Below the pieces are notes generated by a model. The model worked only from the letters and a program-made list of their open reading frames with translations. It made no database searches and had not been told where the DNA came from. Below, in pieces: positions 56,201-60,215 of a stretch of DNA of 64,000 nt. How positions within the stretch are numbered: position 1 is the stretch's first letter; each line of letters begins with the position of its first letter. Source of the stretch: Lepidonotus clava (taxonomy: Eukaryota > Annelida > Polychaeta > Phyllodocida > Polynoidae); assembly GCA_936440205.1 (NCBI GenBank), contig OW387146.1:24180458-24244457 (forward strand), in the 5' to 3' direction. The translations under genes and the position numbers were made by a program.

Positions 56201-57539
56201 CTGAAAATAACTAATGTACAATTTCATCAACATTTAGAGTAAAACTGTTTTTGTATTCTCCTGTGTTCTCTGCTCCCAGGTATACGTTTCGGCTGGCTGG
56301 GTGGGGCTGCCATGGTGTACAGTCACTGGGGGAAGGGTTTCCCCACCCTCAGGGATGGCGACTGTGTCATGGTCTCCTCTGACAACTCCATCTGGAAGAA
56401 CGAGGACTGCCTCAAACGGGTAGGGGTTGTCTGCCGCTACCAGAAAGGTAAAGGTACAATCAACGATTGTACAATGGAAAGATTAATAACTGTATTATGT
56501 TTAAGCGTGACATCCTCATTAGTGGTGCTGTCTATGAGACTCCGTGCAACCTGTTAGGACGTGGCTGTCATTGTTGCCATTTTCGTGACGTCACAGACTC
56601 TTTGTTTATGAATGACGTCACTAAAACGGCAACAATGATGGCTGTGTCATAATGGGTTGCATGGACTCTCATAGATGTCACCACCATCGTCTACACCACG
56701 AAATTCACATAGGCTATGGTTGTGAGTCACCTATCTTAGTGTAGCTATGATACTTTTGGTATAATCAAAGTTCATAACAGTGAGATGCAATATGTTGGAG
56801 AGAAATTACACATATTAGAGAAAAGAATTATATTGTTACACGTGTATGAAATTATATCACTCCTTTTTGCGAATTTTCTGTAATAGATTATTATCAACAT
56901 GCACCGATTTCGCTGTCGTCTAGTGTGAGAGGTCCTTACAACTGCAGTGCTGTTATCATGGAACCCTAATGGATGTGTTTGTCTTTTGCAGTAATAATGG
57001 TCACAGAACCCACTCCAAAGTCAGGTAAGCTAAAGTATAATTATTTCAGCGTATTATTTGCTCATTTACTAATGGTGAACGTATTTCTATCATTGCCCAG
57101 ATATTGTTCAAATTAGAATAATACTAAAACTGTCCCTTCATAATCAGAAAGGACTGCAGGTGCAAAAATACTTATAAATGTTCCGATCACATTTAATCCA
57201 TTATAAACATAGGTTGAAAAATTCACATTGAAACTAATATTAACATTATATTCACAATTGAAGAACGAACTGTTTTAATTATGTTAAATTGCATTAGTTT
57301 ACCAATTTAATCAAAATATACAAAATCTTCTCATTATAGGCATGTCCGGCGGGGCCATTGCTGGTCTAGTCATCGGCCTGTTGGTCATTGTGGGTCTGTG
57401 CATGGCCGTCCTCTACCTGCTGTATATGCGGAGACGTCCACCCACCCCACCCTACCCCTCCTTCAACAACCCCCTCTCCCAAACCAACAACGCTACCACC
57501 ACGCCACCCAGTGACGACAACAGGAACCAGGTGTACTAG
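27432..57539 (+). CDS. Multi-CTLD type I membrane receptor (mannose-receptor-like), 20 exons, ~800 aa
   Basis: Twenty exons (listed separately) join in phase to 2,424 nt: 807 aa from ATG 27,432, or 801 aa from ATG 27,450. The second start fits the TATA position and gives a cleaner signal peptide (MKNLVYPVALLLLL). Five C-type lectin-like domains follow at about residues 29-155, 176-306, 324-440, 453-585 and 600-729, separated by Pro/Thr-rich linkers. Then come a transmembrane helix (about 745-770) and a 37-residue proline-rich cytoplasmic tail. No cysteine-rich ricin-type or fibronectin II domain is present, unlike vertebrate mannose receptors. CTLD1 keeps a QPD motif, so galactose-type Ca-dependent binding is possible there; CTLDs 2-5 lack EPN/QPD and probably bind other ligands or act as spacers. 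A role in surface recognition is inferred. No gene symbol is assigned. Confidence 0.85.
27655..27801. mobile_element. hAT-like MITE
   Basis: It has the family layout: GGGAGGGGGTGC start region, AAAACTTTCAGGGGAAAAAG core and CCCTAAATCCATCCATGCAG end, a diverged inverted CAG-TGG-GGATTTAG terminus. Confidence 0.5.
27988..28145. mobile_element. hAT-like MITE
   Basis: It ends CTCTAAATCCGTCACTG and carries GGAGGGCGCACGCCCCC, the GC-rich family hallmark. Read on the minus strand it gives the GFRGG.RGRAP pseudo-peptide that these elements produce. Confidence 0.6.
28510..28680. mobile_element. Probable relic of the AAGCCCCATTCACACTAGGCAATTTT-class MITE
   Basis: It starts AAAGCCCCATTCACACTAGG, like 24,250 (AAAGCCCCATTCGCCCTGG). 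A CTGATTCATATCAAACATG / GCGATCTGAATCAG inverted pair lies inside. Boundaries are uncertain. Confidence 0.35.
29207..29575. repeat. 104-bp minisatellite, about 3.5 units
   Basis: ATTGGTGTATGAACTTGCAG recurs at 29,283, 29,387 and 29,490 (period 103-104). Each is followed by TTTCACTCTTG, TTTACCAGACCTT and TCACCGAGCCTTTCCCTG. The first and last units are partial. Confidence 0.8.
29625..29725. mobile_element. hAT-like MITE fragment
   Basis: It ends CCCCCCTGGATCCGCCACTG. The interior GGCGCCAGTTTTACATTAAAG fits the family. The left end is degraded. Confidence 0.5.
30094..30240. mobile_element. hAT-like MITE inside a CA-rich microsatellite
   Basis: The ends CAGAGGCAGATTTTTAGG and CCCGAATCCGCGCCTG are inverted matches. 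ACACAGACACAGAC lies on both sides, so the element seems to have inserted into a microsatellite. Confidence 0.65.
30241..30350. repeat. CA/CAGA microsatellite
   Basis: Imperfect ACAGACACAGA/CACACA tract. The Cys/Val-rich open frames it creates on the minus strand are artefacts. Confidence 0.85.
30505..30575. repeat. (CAGA)n microsatellite
   Basis: CAGACAGACAGA is repeated about eight times, followed by a short CACACA tail. Confidence 0.85.
30590..30732. mobile_element. hAT-like MITE fragment
   Basis: The GAGGTAGGGGGCAGCGC start region, TTTTACAATAATAAAATGC core and GGGCGTCCTCTCTGAATGGACCACTGG end resemble the family with heavy decay. Confidence 0.4.
31379..31570 (-). other. Unrecognised 63-codon open frame
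   Basis: The minus-strand frame from 31,570 reads MKFKDFFLQMEPDTNNLIYE... to a TAA. An internal ATG (MEPDTNNL) has ACAA before it. Composition is protein-like (varied residues, acidic and polar) rather than AT-driven, unlike most short frames here. I recognise no family. It could be an exon of an antisense gene, a retroposed fragment or chance. Just upstream lies an AAATTGTTATT/AATAACAATTT stem. Confidence 0.25.
31922..32084. mobile_element. hAT-like MITE relic
   Basis: TGTGGACCCAGGGGTGG at the left and ACTGTATCTGCCCCTG at the right form weak inverted ends. The interior is GC-rich with a GTGTGTGCACACGCATGCACGC segment. Assignment is tentative. Confidence 0.35.
32135..32313 (+). CDS. Receptor exon 2: CTLD1, first part
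   Basis: Acceptor TTTTTTAG, donor CCA|GTAAGT, phase 1 in and 0 out. It encodes GTWTHMDGTDYEYYHLY, then WYGARAACMQMGADLVSI, the classical CTLD alpha-1 region with the first conserved Cys. Confidence 0.9.
32655..32713 (+). CDS. Receptor exon 3: CTLD1, WIGL strand
   Basis: A short exon encoding NSVFDVDSWIGLNKLEGYF with a 2-base split codon. The WIGL motif is the hallmark of the CTLD fold. Donor CA|GTAAGT. Confidence 0.9.
32714..33851 (+). other. Receptor intron 3
   Basis: It contains a C-run with a short CA tract (32,778-32,804) and a possible MITE (33,012-33,262) with AAGGCAGGAACCCACT and AGATTCCCACCTT ends. Confidence 0.5.
33012..33262. mobile_element. Possible MITE in intron 3
   Basis: The ends AAGGCAGGAACCCACTGAG and CCCTTAGTAGATTCCCACCTT are imperfect inverted repeats of about 20 bp. 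The interior is non-coding. Confidence 0.45.
33852..33949 (+). CDS. Receptor exon 4: CTLD1, QPD region
   Basis: It encodes QWTDGSQLNFTSWDDKQPDD and then QCVYMKT. QPD is the galactose-type Ca-site motif. The later WND is changed to W-Y-N in exon 5, so Ca binding is plausible but not assured. Confidence 0.9.
34330..34546. mobile_element. MITE with ~50-bp TIRs in intron 4
   Basis: TAACTGATTTCAGTGATTAG at the left is mirrored by TAATCATGGAAATCAGTTA at the right. The inverted similarity continues through GGCTAATCAT and TTAGTGTCTCAT/ATGAGACACTTA. Length is about 217 bp with no coding. Confidence 0.75.
34660..34809 (+). CDS. Receptor exon 5: end of CTLD1, PT linker, start of CTLD2
   Basis: It encodes SGNWYNINCGLKKEGAFC, a Pro/Thr linker (TPTPKTEPTTPTLPG) and YCPAGYIEAG of CTLD2. 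The donor is G|GTACTG, weaker than its neighbours. The 3' end of this exon is the evident source of the 51-bp array in the following intron. Confidence 0.9.
34830..38170 (+). repeat. 51-bp minisatellite (~60 units) derived from exon 5 3' end and donor
   Basis: The core unit is 51 bp (for example 37,741 to 37,792), containing GAACCAACTACACCTCCCTT, ACTGCCCCACTGGGACCAT and AGGTATAGGACT. Exon 5 carries GAACCAACAACGCCTAC, CTACTGCCCAGCTGGGTACA and AGGTACTG in the same order, so the array was built from the exon end plus its splice donor. The first and last units are more diverged. Shared variants 663 bp apart (TGCCTCACTGGGGCC at 36,861 and 37,524) and 561 bp apart (ACTTCGACC at 35,848 and 36,409) show 13-unit and 11-unit block duplications. 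In the exon frame a core unit reads EPTTPPLLPHWDHRYRT without stops. Confidence 0.95.
38447..38572 (+). CDS. Receptor exon 6: CTLD2, alpha-1 region
   Basis: Acceptor TATTTCAG, donor AAATG|GTAGCT, phase 1 to 1. It encodes CYKLFTGSTAVTWDEALQAC followed by DLASFHSSREN, a typical CTLD first half. Confidence 0.9.
38573..39264 (+). other. Receptor intron 6
   Basis: No exon or repeat of note. Several short open frames have no domain resemblance. Confidence 0.5.
39265..39389 (+). CDS. Receptor exon 7: CTLD2, WIGS strand
   Basis: It encodes ALWIGSKAQDYKLVWTDNSD and ends ...NNAGPTS at TCA|GTAAGT, phase 0. WIGS replaces WIGL. No EPN or QPD is present at the expected site. Confidence 0.9.
39585..39905. 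repeat. AAAACGTTT-word element in intron 7
   Basis: About ten words such as AAAACGTTTTT, AAAACGTC, AACGTTGTATAACA and AGAAACGTTATAAC occur at 20-40-bp spacing. Similar AACGTT-rich patches occur at 3700-3870, 21,525-21,580 and 23,270-23,380. Possibly a relic of the CCCAGCC-ended MITE family. Confidence 0.45.
40433..40550 (+). CDS. Receptor exon 8: CTLD2, last part
   Basis: It encodes TGCLSMVGSRPQVPGTWVWS, then DCSERFGYICQTHK, with the two C-terminal conserved Cys. The acceptor is weak. CCAG|TTT at 40,432 and TTTCAG|ACT at 40,438 both keep phase 0, so the start is uncertain by six bases. Confidence 0.8.
40694..40727. repeat. Short palindrome in intron 8
   Basis: AAAATCTTGAT and ATCAAGATTTT flank a GATTCATGAATT core, forming a near-palindrome of 34 nt. 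Confidence 0.6.
41091..41178 (+). CDS. Receptor exon 9: linker and start of CTLD3
   Basis: Acceptor ATAATTTCAG, donor ACAG|GTGGGT. It encodes DPDNIISTPQPTTSHP, then CKGGFLPYGDGCY, the opening strand of CTLD3 with the extra N-terminal Cys pair of long-form domains. Confidence 0.9.
41830..43288. mobile_element. 1.46-kb TIR element in intron 9
   Basis: AGGGTGAAACCACGTTAAGT (41,830) recurs inverted as ACTTAACGTGGTTTCACCCT (43,268-43,287); the TIR is at least 25 bp. The interior is AT-rich and non-coding. It carries GTCTTGTAGATACC five times in one orientation (42,510-42,560, 42,699 and 42,888). It is probably a non-autonomous DNA transposon of uncertain superfamily. Confidence 0.75.
43545..43590. 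repeat. CA-rich microsatellite
   Basis: ACACACACACAGATACACACACTCACGC tract in parts; simple repeat. Confidence 0.7.
43658..43808 (+). CDS. Receptor exon 10: CTLD3, main part
   Basis: Acceptor TTTATCAG, donor GGGG|GTAAGG. It encodes YEQEAATWSEAESTCANKG, HLVAIHSEAEN and IWIGLEKG, with clear alpha-1, alpha-2 and WIGL elements. Confidence 0.92.
43927..44117. mobile_element. MITE with ~85-bp TIRs in intron 10
   Basis: ATAGACCTTTTTCATTAGGG and GGCGCCCCCTGGTGAA at the left are mirrored by TTCACCAGGGGGCGCAAC and TTAATGAAAAATGTCTAT. The inverted match continues through AACCAATGGTTTAGGTC to TAACCTATAT near the centre. Fragments of the same family lie at 6896 and 58,062. Confidence 0.8.
44477..44642 (+). 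CDS. Receptor exon 11: CTLD3, last part
   Basis: Acceptor TTTGTTTAG, donor GCACAG|GTGAGG, phase 0 to 1. It encodes GEYEWSNGWYVLYTRWSKES, NCVKMYGENGTWQGEKC and HPYICKVST. No EPN/QPD and no WND. The last 14 codons plus donor are tandemly repeated downstream. Confidence 0.92.
44592..45365 (+). repeat. 81-bp tandem array: exon 11 end plus donor, original and nine copies
   Basis: GTGAAACACCCCTACATCTG recurs with an 81-bp period at about 44,608, 44,689, 44,770, 44,851, 44,932, 45,013, 45,094, 45,175, 45,256 and 45,337. Each is followed by GGTCAGCACAGGT or a variant, meaning coding end plus splice donor. The first three added copies keep the exon reading frame open to 44,947, adding 27 residues each, including HPYICKVST. 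Later copies carry stops. Confidence 0.95.
45575..45666 (+). CDS. Receptor exon 12: linker and start of CTLD4
   Basis: Acceptor TACCCTACAG, donor ATTCAG|GTGGGT, phase 1 to 0. It encodes GPALTTPTPIEGRCPPEDGW, then MAHGSYCYLIQ. Confidence 0.9.
45622..46275 (+). repeat. Exon 12 end plus donor present three times
   Basis: GGCACATGGCTCCTACTGCTACC (partial) ending in CAGGTGGGTCAG (original, to 45,678) recurs at about 45,737-45,795 as GCCACATGGTTCCTACTGTT plus AGGTGGGTCAGG, about 113 bp later. It recurs again at 46,236-46,275 as GGCACATGACGCCTTCTGCT. Intron bases after the first two also align. A MITE separates copies two and three. Confidence 0.8.
45846..46227. mobile_element. MITE rich in GGCGACTAG words, in intron 12
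   Basis: TCTGGTCCTCACAGGGTGAT and CCACGTGGGGACCTGCC form inverted ends. The interior repeats CTGGTGACTA, CGCCAGG and GTCGCC words many times. Related words occur at 58,190-58,440. Confidence 0.6.
46376..46431. repeat. 54-nt inverted repeat before exon 13
   Basis: TTTTGTAGTTCATTAAAATA and TATTTTAATGAACTACAAAA are exact inverted arms of 20 bp around a short AT-rich loop, ending about 25 bp before the exon 13 acceptor. Confidence 0.8.
46456..46524 (+). CDS. Receptor exon 13: CTLD4, alpha-1 region
   Basis: Acceptor AATTCCAG, donor CTA|GTAAGT, phase 0 to 0. It encodes IQTGRTWYSAMEACLTHYPS and AQL, with the first conserved Cys. Confidence 0.9.
46819..46924 (+). CDS. Receptor exon 14: CTLD4, WIGL strand
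   Basis: Acceptor TTGAACAG, donor AAAG|GTAAAT. It encodes VSIHNMVDNDWIYKQI and NMWIGLHRSRK. The following 6.2-kb intron hosts the antisense LINE. Confidence 0.9.
47212..47240. repeat. (TA)n microsatellite
   Basis: TA dinucleotide tract. A shorter one lies at 47,009-47,028. Confidence 0.85.
47819..50698 (-). CDS. LINE ORF2: APE endonuclease and reverse transcriptase, one in-frame TAG
   Basis: The frame from 50,698 encodes ICHLNIRSLMNKWEVFKAQF, LSETWLSD, GDFNVDFLD and LSDHEMILL (APE-type endonuclease). Then come LRPVSLLPVISKMIEKI, AVYIDAMKAFDTVDH, GVPQGSVCGPLLFLIYINDL and LSLYADDTVLYF (reverse transcriptase, YADD catalytic box). A TAG at 48,569-48,571 interrupts just after the catalytic core. 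The same frame then continues (NNLDSWCSQKKISINCKKSK, YRYLGFVLDEHLNFNKHI) to 47,819, for about 959 codons in all. No ATG lies upstream of the conserved endonuclease start in this copy; the first codon available is TTG. It is therefore slightly damaged but otherwise full-length. Confidence 0.92.
50735..51301 (-). other. LINE spacer between ORF1 and ORF2
   Basis: About 570 bp with no open frame that continues either ORF. Inter-ORF spacers this long are unusual, and it could hold an internal translation or promoter signal. No domain is seen. Confidence 0.5.
51302..52713 (-). CDS. LINE ORF1: coiled coil, RRM-like domain and C-terminal NADAR domain
   Basis: The open part (52,713-51,403) encodes 436 aa starting MPPKGNKGHR. 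Residues 1-50 are polar and acidic. Residues 75-165 have a heptad-rich coiled coil. Residues 169-298 match the RRM and CTD typical of LINE ORF1 (TIVIEGIGERD, RPRAIKVKF, VIDDVRY). Residues 326-436 match NADAR/YbiA: SFLSNMFLCPI, YKSAEHFYSAEFV, KPGWHEIKYKIM and LKFDQNDNLRDK. A one-base frameshift near 51,440-51,455 ends the frame early. The displaced frame continues with YEATRDKDFACGM and GKNILGDQLCEYRDAIIAK to a TAG at 51,302-51,304, which is the expected NADAR C-terminus. NADAR enzymes act on NAD/ADP-ribose-type or riboflavin-pathway glycosides; a role in retrotransposition is unknown. Confidence 0.88.
53102..53269 (+). CDS. Receptor exon 15: CTLD4, last part
   Basis: Acceptor TTTCTCTGCAG, donor AAA|GTAAGT after CCGAAAA, phase 1 to 1. 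It encodes GTLRWVDGSPVQFQHWAVGS, SCAVMSKDHKSMWVDQGC and AGYICKVPK. The Ca-site position reads GSPGD, not EPN/QPD. Confidence 0.92.
53640..53825. mobile_element. TTCC...GGAATACA-class foldback MITE relic in intron 15
   Basis: It carries TGCTGATTTTGCTGCTGATTTTGAAAATCAGCAG near the left (in part) and GATGTGGAATACATGCTTTA at the right, as in the 59,021-59,238 element. Confidence 0.45.
54204..54260. repeat. 27-bp direct tandem duplication
   Basis: ATCAGTCGCAACTAAGTACA followed by GAGAACA occurs twice back to back, about 115 bp before exon 16. Confidence 0.85.
54375..54496 (+). CDS. Receptor exon 16: linker and start of CTLD5
   Basis: Acceptor TTTCATATAG, donor GCACAG|GTAGGT, phase 1 to 0. It encodes PLPTRPTPGPG, then SCPNDDWESYGDSCFLYR and ARRWFEAQ. 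Confidence 0.9.
54485..54985 (+). repeat. Exon 16 donor-junction echoes
   Basis: The exon end and donor AGGCACAGGTAGGTACATTA recurs at 54,518-54,540 (ATAGGCACAGGTTAGTGC) and 54,914-54,970 (ATAGGCACAGGTAAGTAAAT, then AATAGGAAAAGGTAGGTAAC). Each copy keeps a GT donor-like core and a following ACTAGTATAAATGAT or CCTGTATAATAAT stretch. Confidence 0.6.
55176..55317 (+). CDS. Receptor exon 17: CTLD5, middle part
   Basis: Acceptor AATTTTCAG, donor TCAA|GTAAGT, phase 0 to 1. It encodes ELCLQEGGSLASVLSDDEN and RPYWTGGVRLNS. WTGG stands at the WIGL position. Confidence 0.92.
55890..56112. mobile_element. TTAAGCCCAT-type foldback MITE in intron 17
   Basis: It begins TTAAGCCCATATGCCAAAGA and ends near GACCTTTGGAATATAAGATTTAG, an imperfect inverted match. 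An ATTTTTAAAATTGGCAGT segment fits the family. Confidence 0.45.
56280..56447 (+). CDS. Receptor exon 18: CTLD5, last part
   Basis: Acceptor TCTGCTCCCAG, donor AAAG|GTAAAG, phase 1 to 1. It encodes FGWLGGAAMVYSHWGKGFP, GDCVMVSSDNSIWKNEDC and RVGVVCRYQK. There is no EPN/QPD motif. Confidence 0.92.
56448..56991 (+). other. Receptor intron 18
   Basis: A foldback lies inside: CAGTCTATGAGA-type words and AACGTGGCTGTCATTGTTGCC / GGCAACAATGATGGCTGTG (parts) give an inverted pair around 56,560-56,650. It also contains GTGACGTCAC (CRE-like). No exon is seen. Confidence 0.45.
56992..57024 (+). CDS. Receptor exon 19: juxtamembrane linker
   Basis: A 33-nt exon, acceptor GTCTTTTGCAG and donor TCAG|GTAAGC, phase 1 to 1. 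It encodes VIMVTEPTPKSG across its junctions. Both splice sites are strong and the phase fits. Confidence 0.8.
57340..57539 (+). CDS. Receptor exon 20: transmembrane helix and cytoplasmic tail
   Basis: Acceptor CTCATTATAG, stop TAG. It encodes GGAIAGLVIGLLVIVGLCMA and VLYLLYMRRR, a helix followed by a basic stop-transfer, hence type I topology. The tail PPTPPYPSFNNPLSQ... ends NRNQVY. It is proline-rich, has no ITAM or dileucine, and its single PPYP stretch may bind an SH3 or WW domain. Confidence 0.92.
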
Positions 57540-58150
57540 GATGGAAAACCAGAAGCAGGGTATATAATATACACCTTTCCCACAGAAACTTTCGGGACTT
57601 TTGGTAATTAGGCCACTTGACTAAATGTAGGGGCCGTCCATAAATGACGTCATGCAGCAGGGGGGGGGAGGAGGGTTCATGCTTCCATGACCAAACATGG
57701 CAAGGGGGGGGGGGGGGGGGGGATCATGTGGTGCATTACATCATGTTTGAAAAATACTAATTTCGAAAATTTCAGAGGAAAATTGTAGGTAAAGTTGACA
57801 TTTATCAATGTCGAAATTTCTTTTTAAGGGCCAGATTGCCTCCTAGGCAAAAAATTCTGCTTTTTAAGGTCTTGGGTCCTTGGTTATGTCCATTCCTGCT
57901 TATATTTTATCTGTAATTGGAGGGGGGGGTCCACTTCATATGATGTCATTTTTAGAGGGGGGGTCAAGGGACGCATGACGAAACATGACAAGGGAGGGGG
58001 GGGGGGGGGGGTATCAAAACTGTTAAAATATAGCATGACGTCATTTATGGATGGCCCCAGAGTTTGACTATAGCAAAACTCTCCAAAAAGTTGTTTCAAA
58101 TTTAAACCACTAGGGCGGCGCCACCTTAATGAAAAATATGTATATTGTGG
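57540..58150 (+). other. Start of receptor 3' UTR with nested MITEs
   Basis: The first ~90 bases after the stop are followed by the nested elements listed next. A good AATAAA polyadenylation signal is seen only at about 60,850 (TTCAATAAACTGTG), which would mean a 3.3-kb 3' UTR; this is unproven. Confidence 0.4.
57630..58058. mobile_element. 429-bp MITE with GGGGCCGTCCATAAATGACG ends
   Basis: GGGGCCGTCCATAAATGACG at the left is mirrored by CGTCATTTATGGATGGCCCC at the right. Each end holds a CRE palindrome TGACGTCA (57,645-57,652 and 58,036-58,043). The interior has long G-runs. The flanks resemble the TTAATGAAAAA-ended MITE family (to 58,147), so this is probably an element inside an element. 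Confidence 0.8.
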
Positions 58151-58154
58151 TAAA

Positions 58155-58445
58155 CCCAAAATTATTGTTACTTTAACAGTGATTAAAACGCTATAAGCAC
58201 CAGGCAATTTTAGGGCAACTGGCAACTGGCGACCACTGATGGTAACATAATCAGTGGTTGCCAGTTGCCTAGCAACCTATCTATGTCCCCAAAAACCTGT
58301 TAATATAGGTGAACGGACTGGATGACTAGTGACTGGCAATGGGTTTGCTGGTAAAATTTAAGGTAAAAACACAGGTAAAATCGTCAACTTTGCTTAATAT
58401 TCAAGTCGCCCGACAAGTTTCCCGGTGATGCTGTCATTGATACCA
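58155..58445. repeat. Inverted GCCAGTTGCC repeats
   Basis: GGGCAACTGGCAACTGGCGA and CCACTGAT are followed by ATCAGTGGTTGCCAGTTGCC, an inverted pair centred near 58,245. GCGACT-type words follow. Related to 45,846-46,227 and to TTGCCTGGCAACCTATCTGT at 59,466. Confidence 0.55.
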
Positions 58446-59020
58446 GACAGAGGTTAGGAGTTGCCAAATGTGTATGAGGCTTAACTTGGTCTAGTACATG
58501 AAATTTGACTTTTATTTAATCAACGATGATTGGAAGGGGACCATTAAAGGCTCTTTCCAGACCTTTCTATTTGAGCTTATTATGTGACCTTTGTAAGGAA
58601 AGGCACAGAGAATGCTCTATGAATGTTATATGTATCCTTTACCTTTACTGAGCCATACTGATAAAATTTCACTGAGTTACTCACTGAGTAATAAGAAAGC
58701 GATTAGATGAGGAAAAGCTCATGTGATTGAACTTAAATAAGTGGATTTTTTAATTTTCCATTAGACTTTATTGAATAAGCATCTGTCTCTCTGTCTCATA
58801 TCCAAAAAAACTTGTCCCAGTTTTGTAGAAAGGGATATGTGTACCAGTTAAATCTATTCGCTTTTTTTCAACCAAATACACTAGTCTAAATTTGCAGAGA
58901 TGTAAGCCCAGTGTTATCTTACTGTGATACATTGAGGCTAGAAGAAAACCATAAGAGGTGCTATCAAAATATATACATGGTTTTGTAAAAGCTCTATGCT
59001 CTGTACATACTAAGATAACC

Positions 59021-59238
59021 TTAAAGGCCGTATTCCACATACCGATTTTGATGCTGCCGATTTTACATTTTGTTGATTTTCTCTGGGAATATGGCATGGA
59101 TCTTGACATCCTATATATCATTTGGAAGAGAATCGTGAGACCTTTCTAATGATGCAAAACACTTCTATATTTGACCATTATTCCCCCTGCCGATTTTTAA
59201 AATCGGCAACAAAATCGGCATGTGGAATACAGGCTTAA
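59021..59238. mobile_element. TTAA-type foldback MITE, best-preserved copy
   Basis: TTAAAGGCCGTATTCCACAT and ACCGATTTTG at the left are mirrored by CAAAATCGGCATGTGG and AATACAGGCTTAA at the right. TTAA lies at both ends. It is about 218 bp and non-coding. Confidence 0.8.
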
Positions 59239-59911
59239 GGCTATATTCTACCAAACACGGTTTGACTGCTGGTTTTGGATACAATCGTTCCAGGAATTGA
59301 CACAAACCCAAGGAATATCAAAGAATACACGGTGGAATATTAATAAGTGCTTGCTGCACTTGATAATATCATGTTTTTTTTTCATGCACTTGATAATATA
59401 ATGTTTTTTCTATATGAATATACCAACGTGGCGGTTTCTGGAACGCAAACTCCATTTGGATGCTTGTTGCCTGGCAACCTATCTGTGTCCCCAAAAAGAC
59501 CAAGACTTAATAGGTGGAATATAGTCAAACAAAAGGGTATAAGTGAACAAGATGCTTTCCTTAGTATGTATGGATGATAAGCCACGATAGAGCAAAGTTC
59601 AAATGATACTTGTTGTACATTTCAGTTGTTGAAAACTGTGAATATTTTATCATGTTTTGTCATAACTGTAAGAAATCTCAGGTCAGTGTCAGAAGCACTA
59701 CCAAGATGCTTTTTACAAATACAGTTTACATTTTATCAACTTTATATTTTACAATAGCAACTATTGTTGCTCTGAGTTAAGTCGACGTCAGAAACGTCAC
59801 TCACTACGGGGCTCTGCTGCATTTTAGAGAGTTGTACAATTAAGGCATTTATACTAATCATGTATTATATTCACTTATGTACAATTATTCTCCCTACCAT
59901 GGATAGCGGAC
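59239..59911. other. Non-coding; short direct duplication
   Basis: TGCACTTGATAATAT plus ATGTTTTTT occurs twice at 59,356 and 59,386. No exon was found. Confidence 0.4.
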
Positions 59912-60215
59912 ATACGGTATTTTAGGCACCTGCAGGTTAATTTTGACTGATTTTGGAGACAACAATACTGGGAAAACTATAGACACTTTACAATTTTTTC
60001 AATATATTTTTGTGAAATGAATGAATTTTAAAGCTAATCTGTAAAATATTGAATATATATATACAACATGAAAAAACAATCAATGGTAGTTTTCTATCAT
60101 ATTAAAAAGAAACATACCATGATTTTTGAACATTCCTTAACTTAGTCCTTTTGACTTGTCTACATATTTCCCAACATGCACCTTGATTGTTGCTAGTCTG
60201 CAGGTGAATTGCTAT
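59912..60215. mobile_element. MITE with ACCTGCAGG TIRs, copy 2
   Basis: GGTATTTTAGGCACCTGCAGG (partial) and TTAATTTTGACTG at the left, TTTCCCAACATGCACCTTGA and TCTGCAGGTGAATT at the right. It is related to 5576-5882. Confidence 0.55.
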
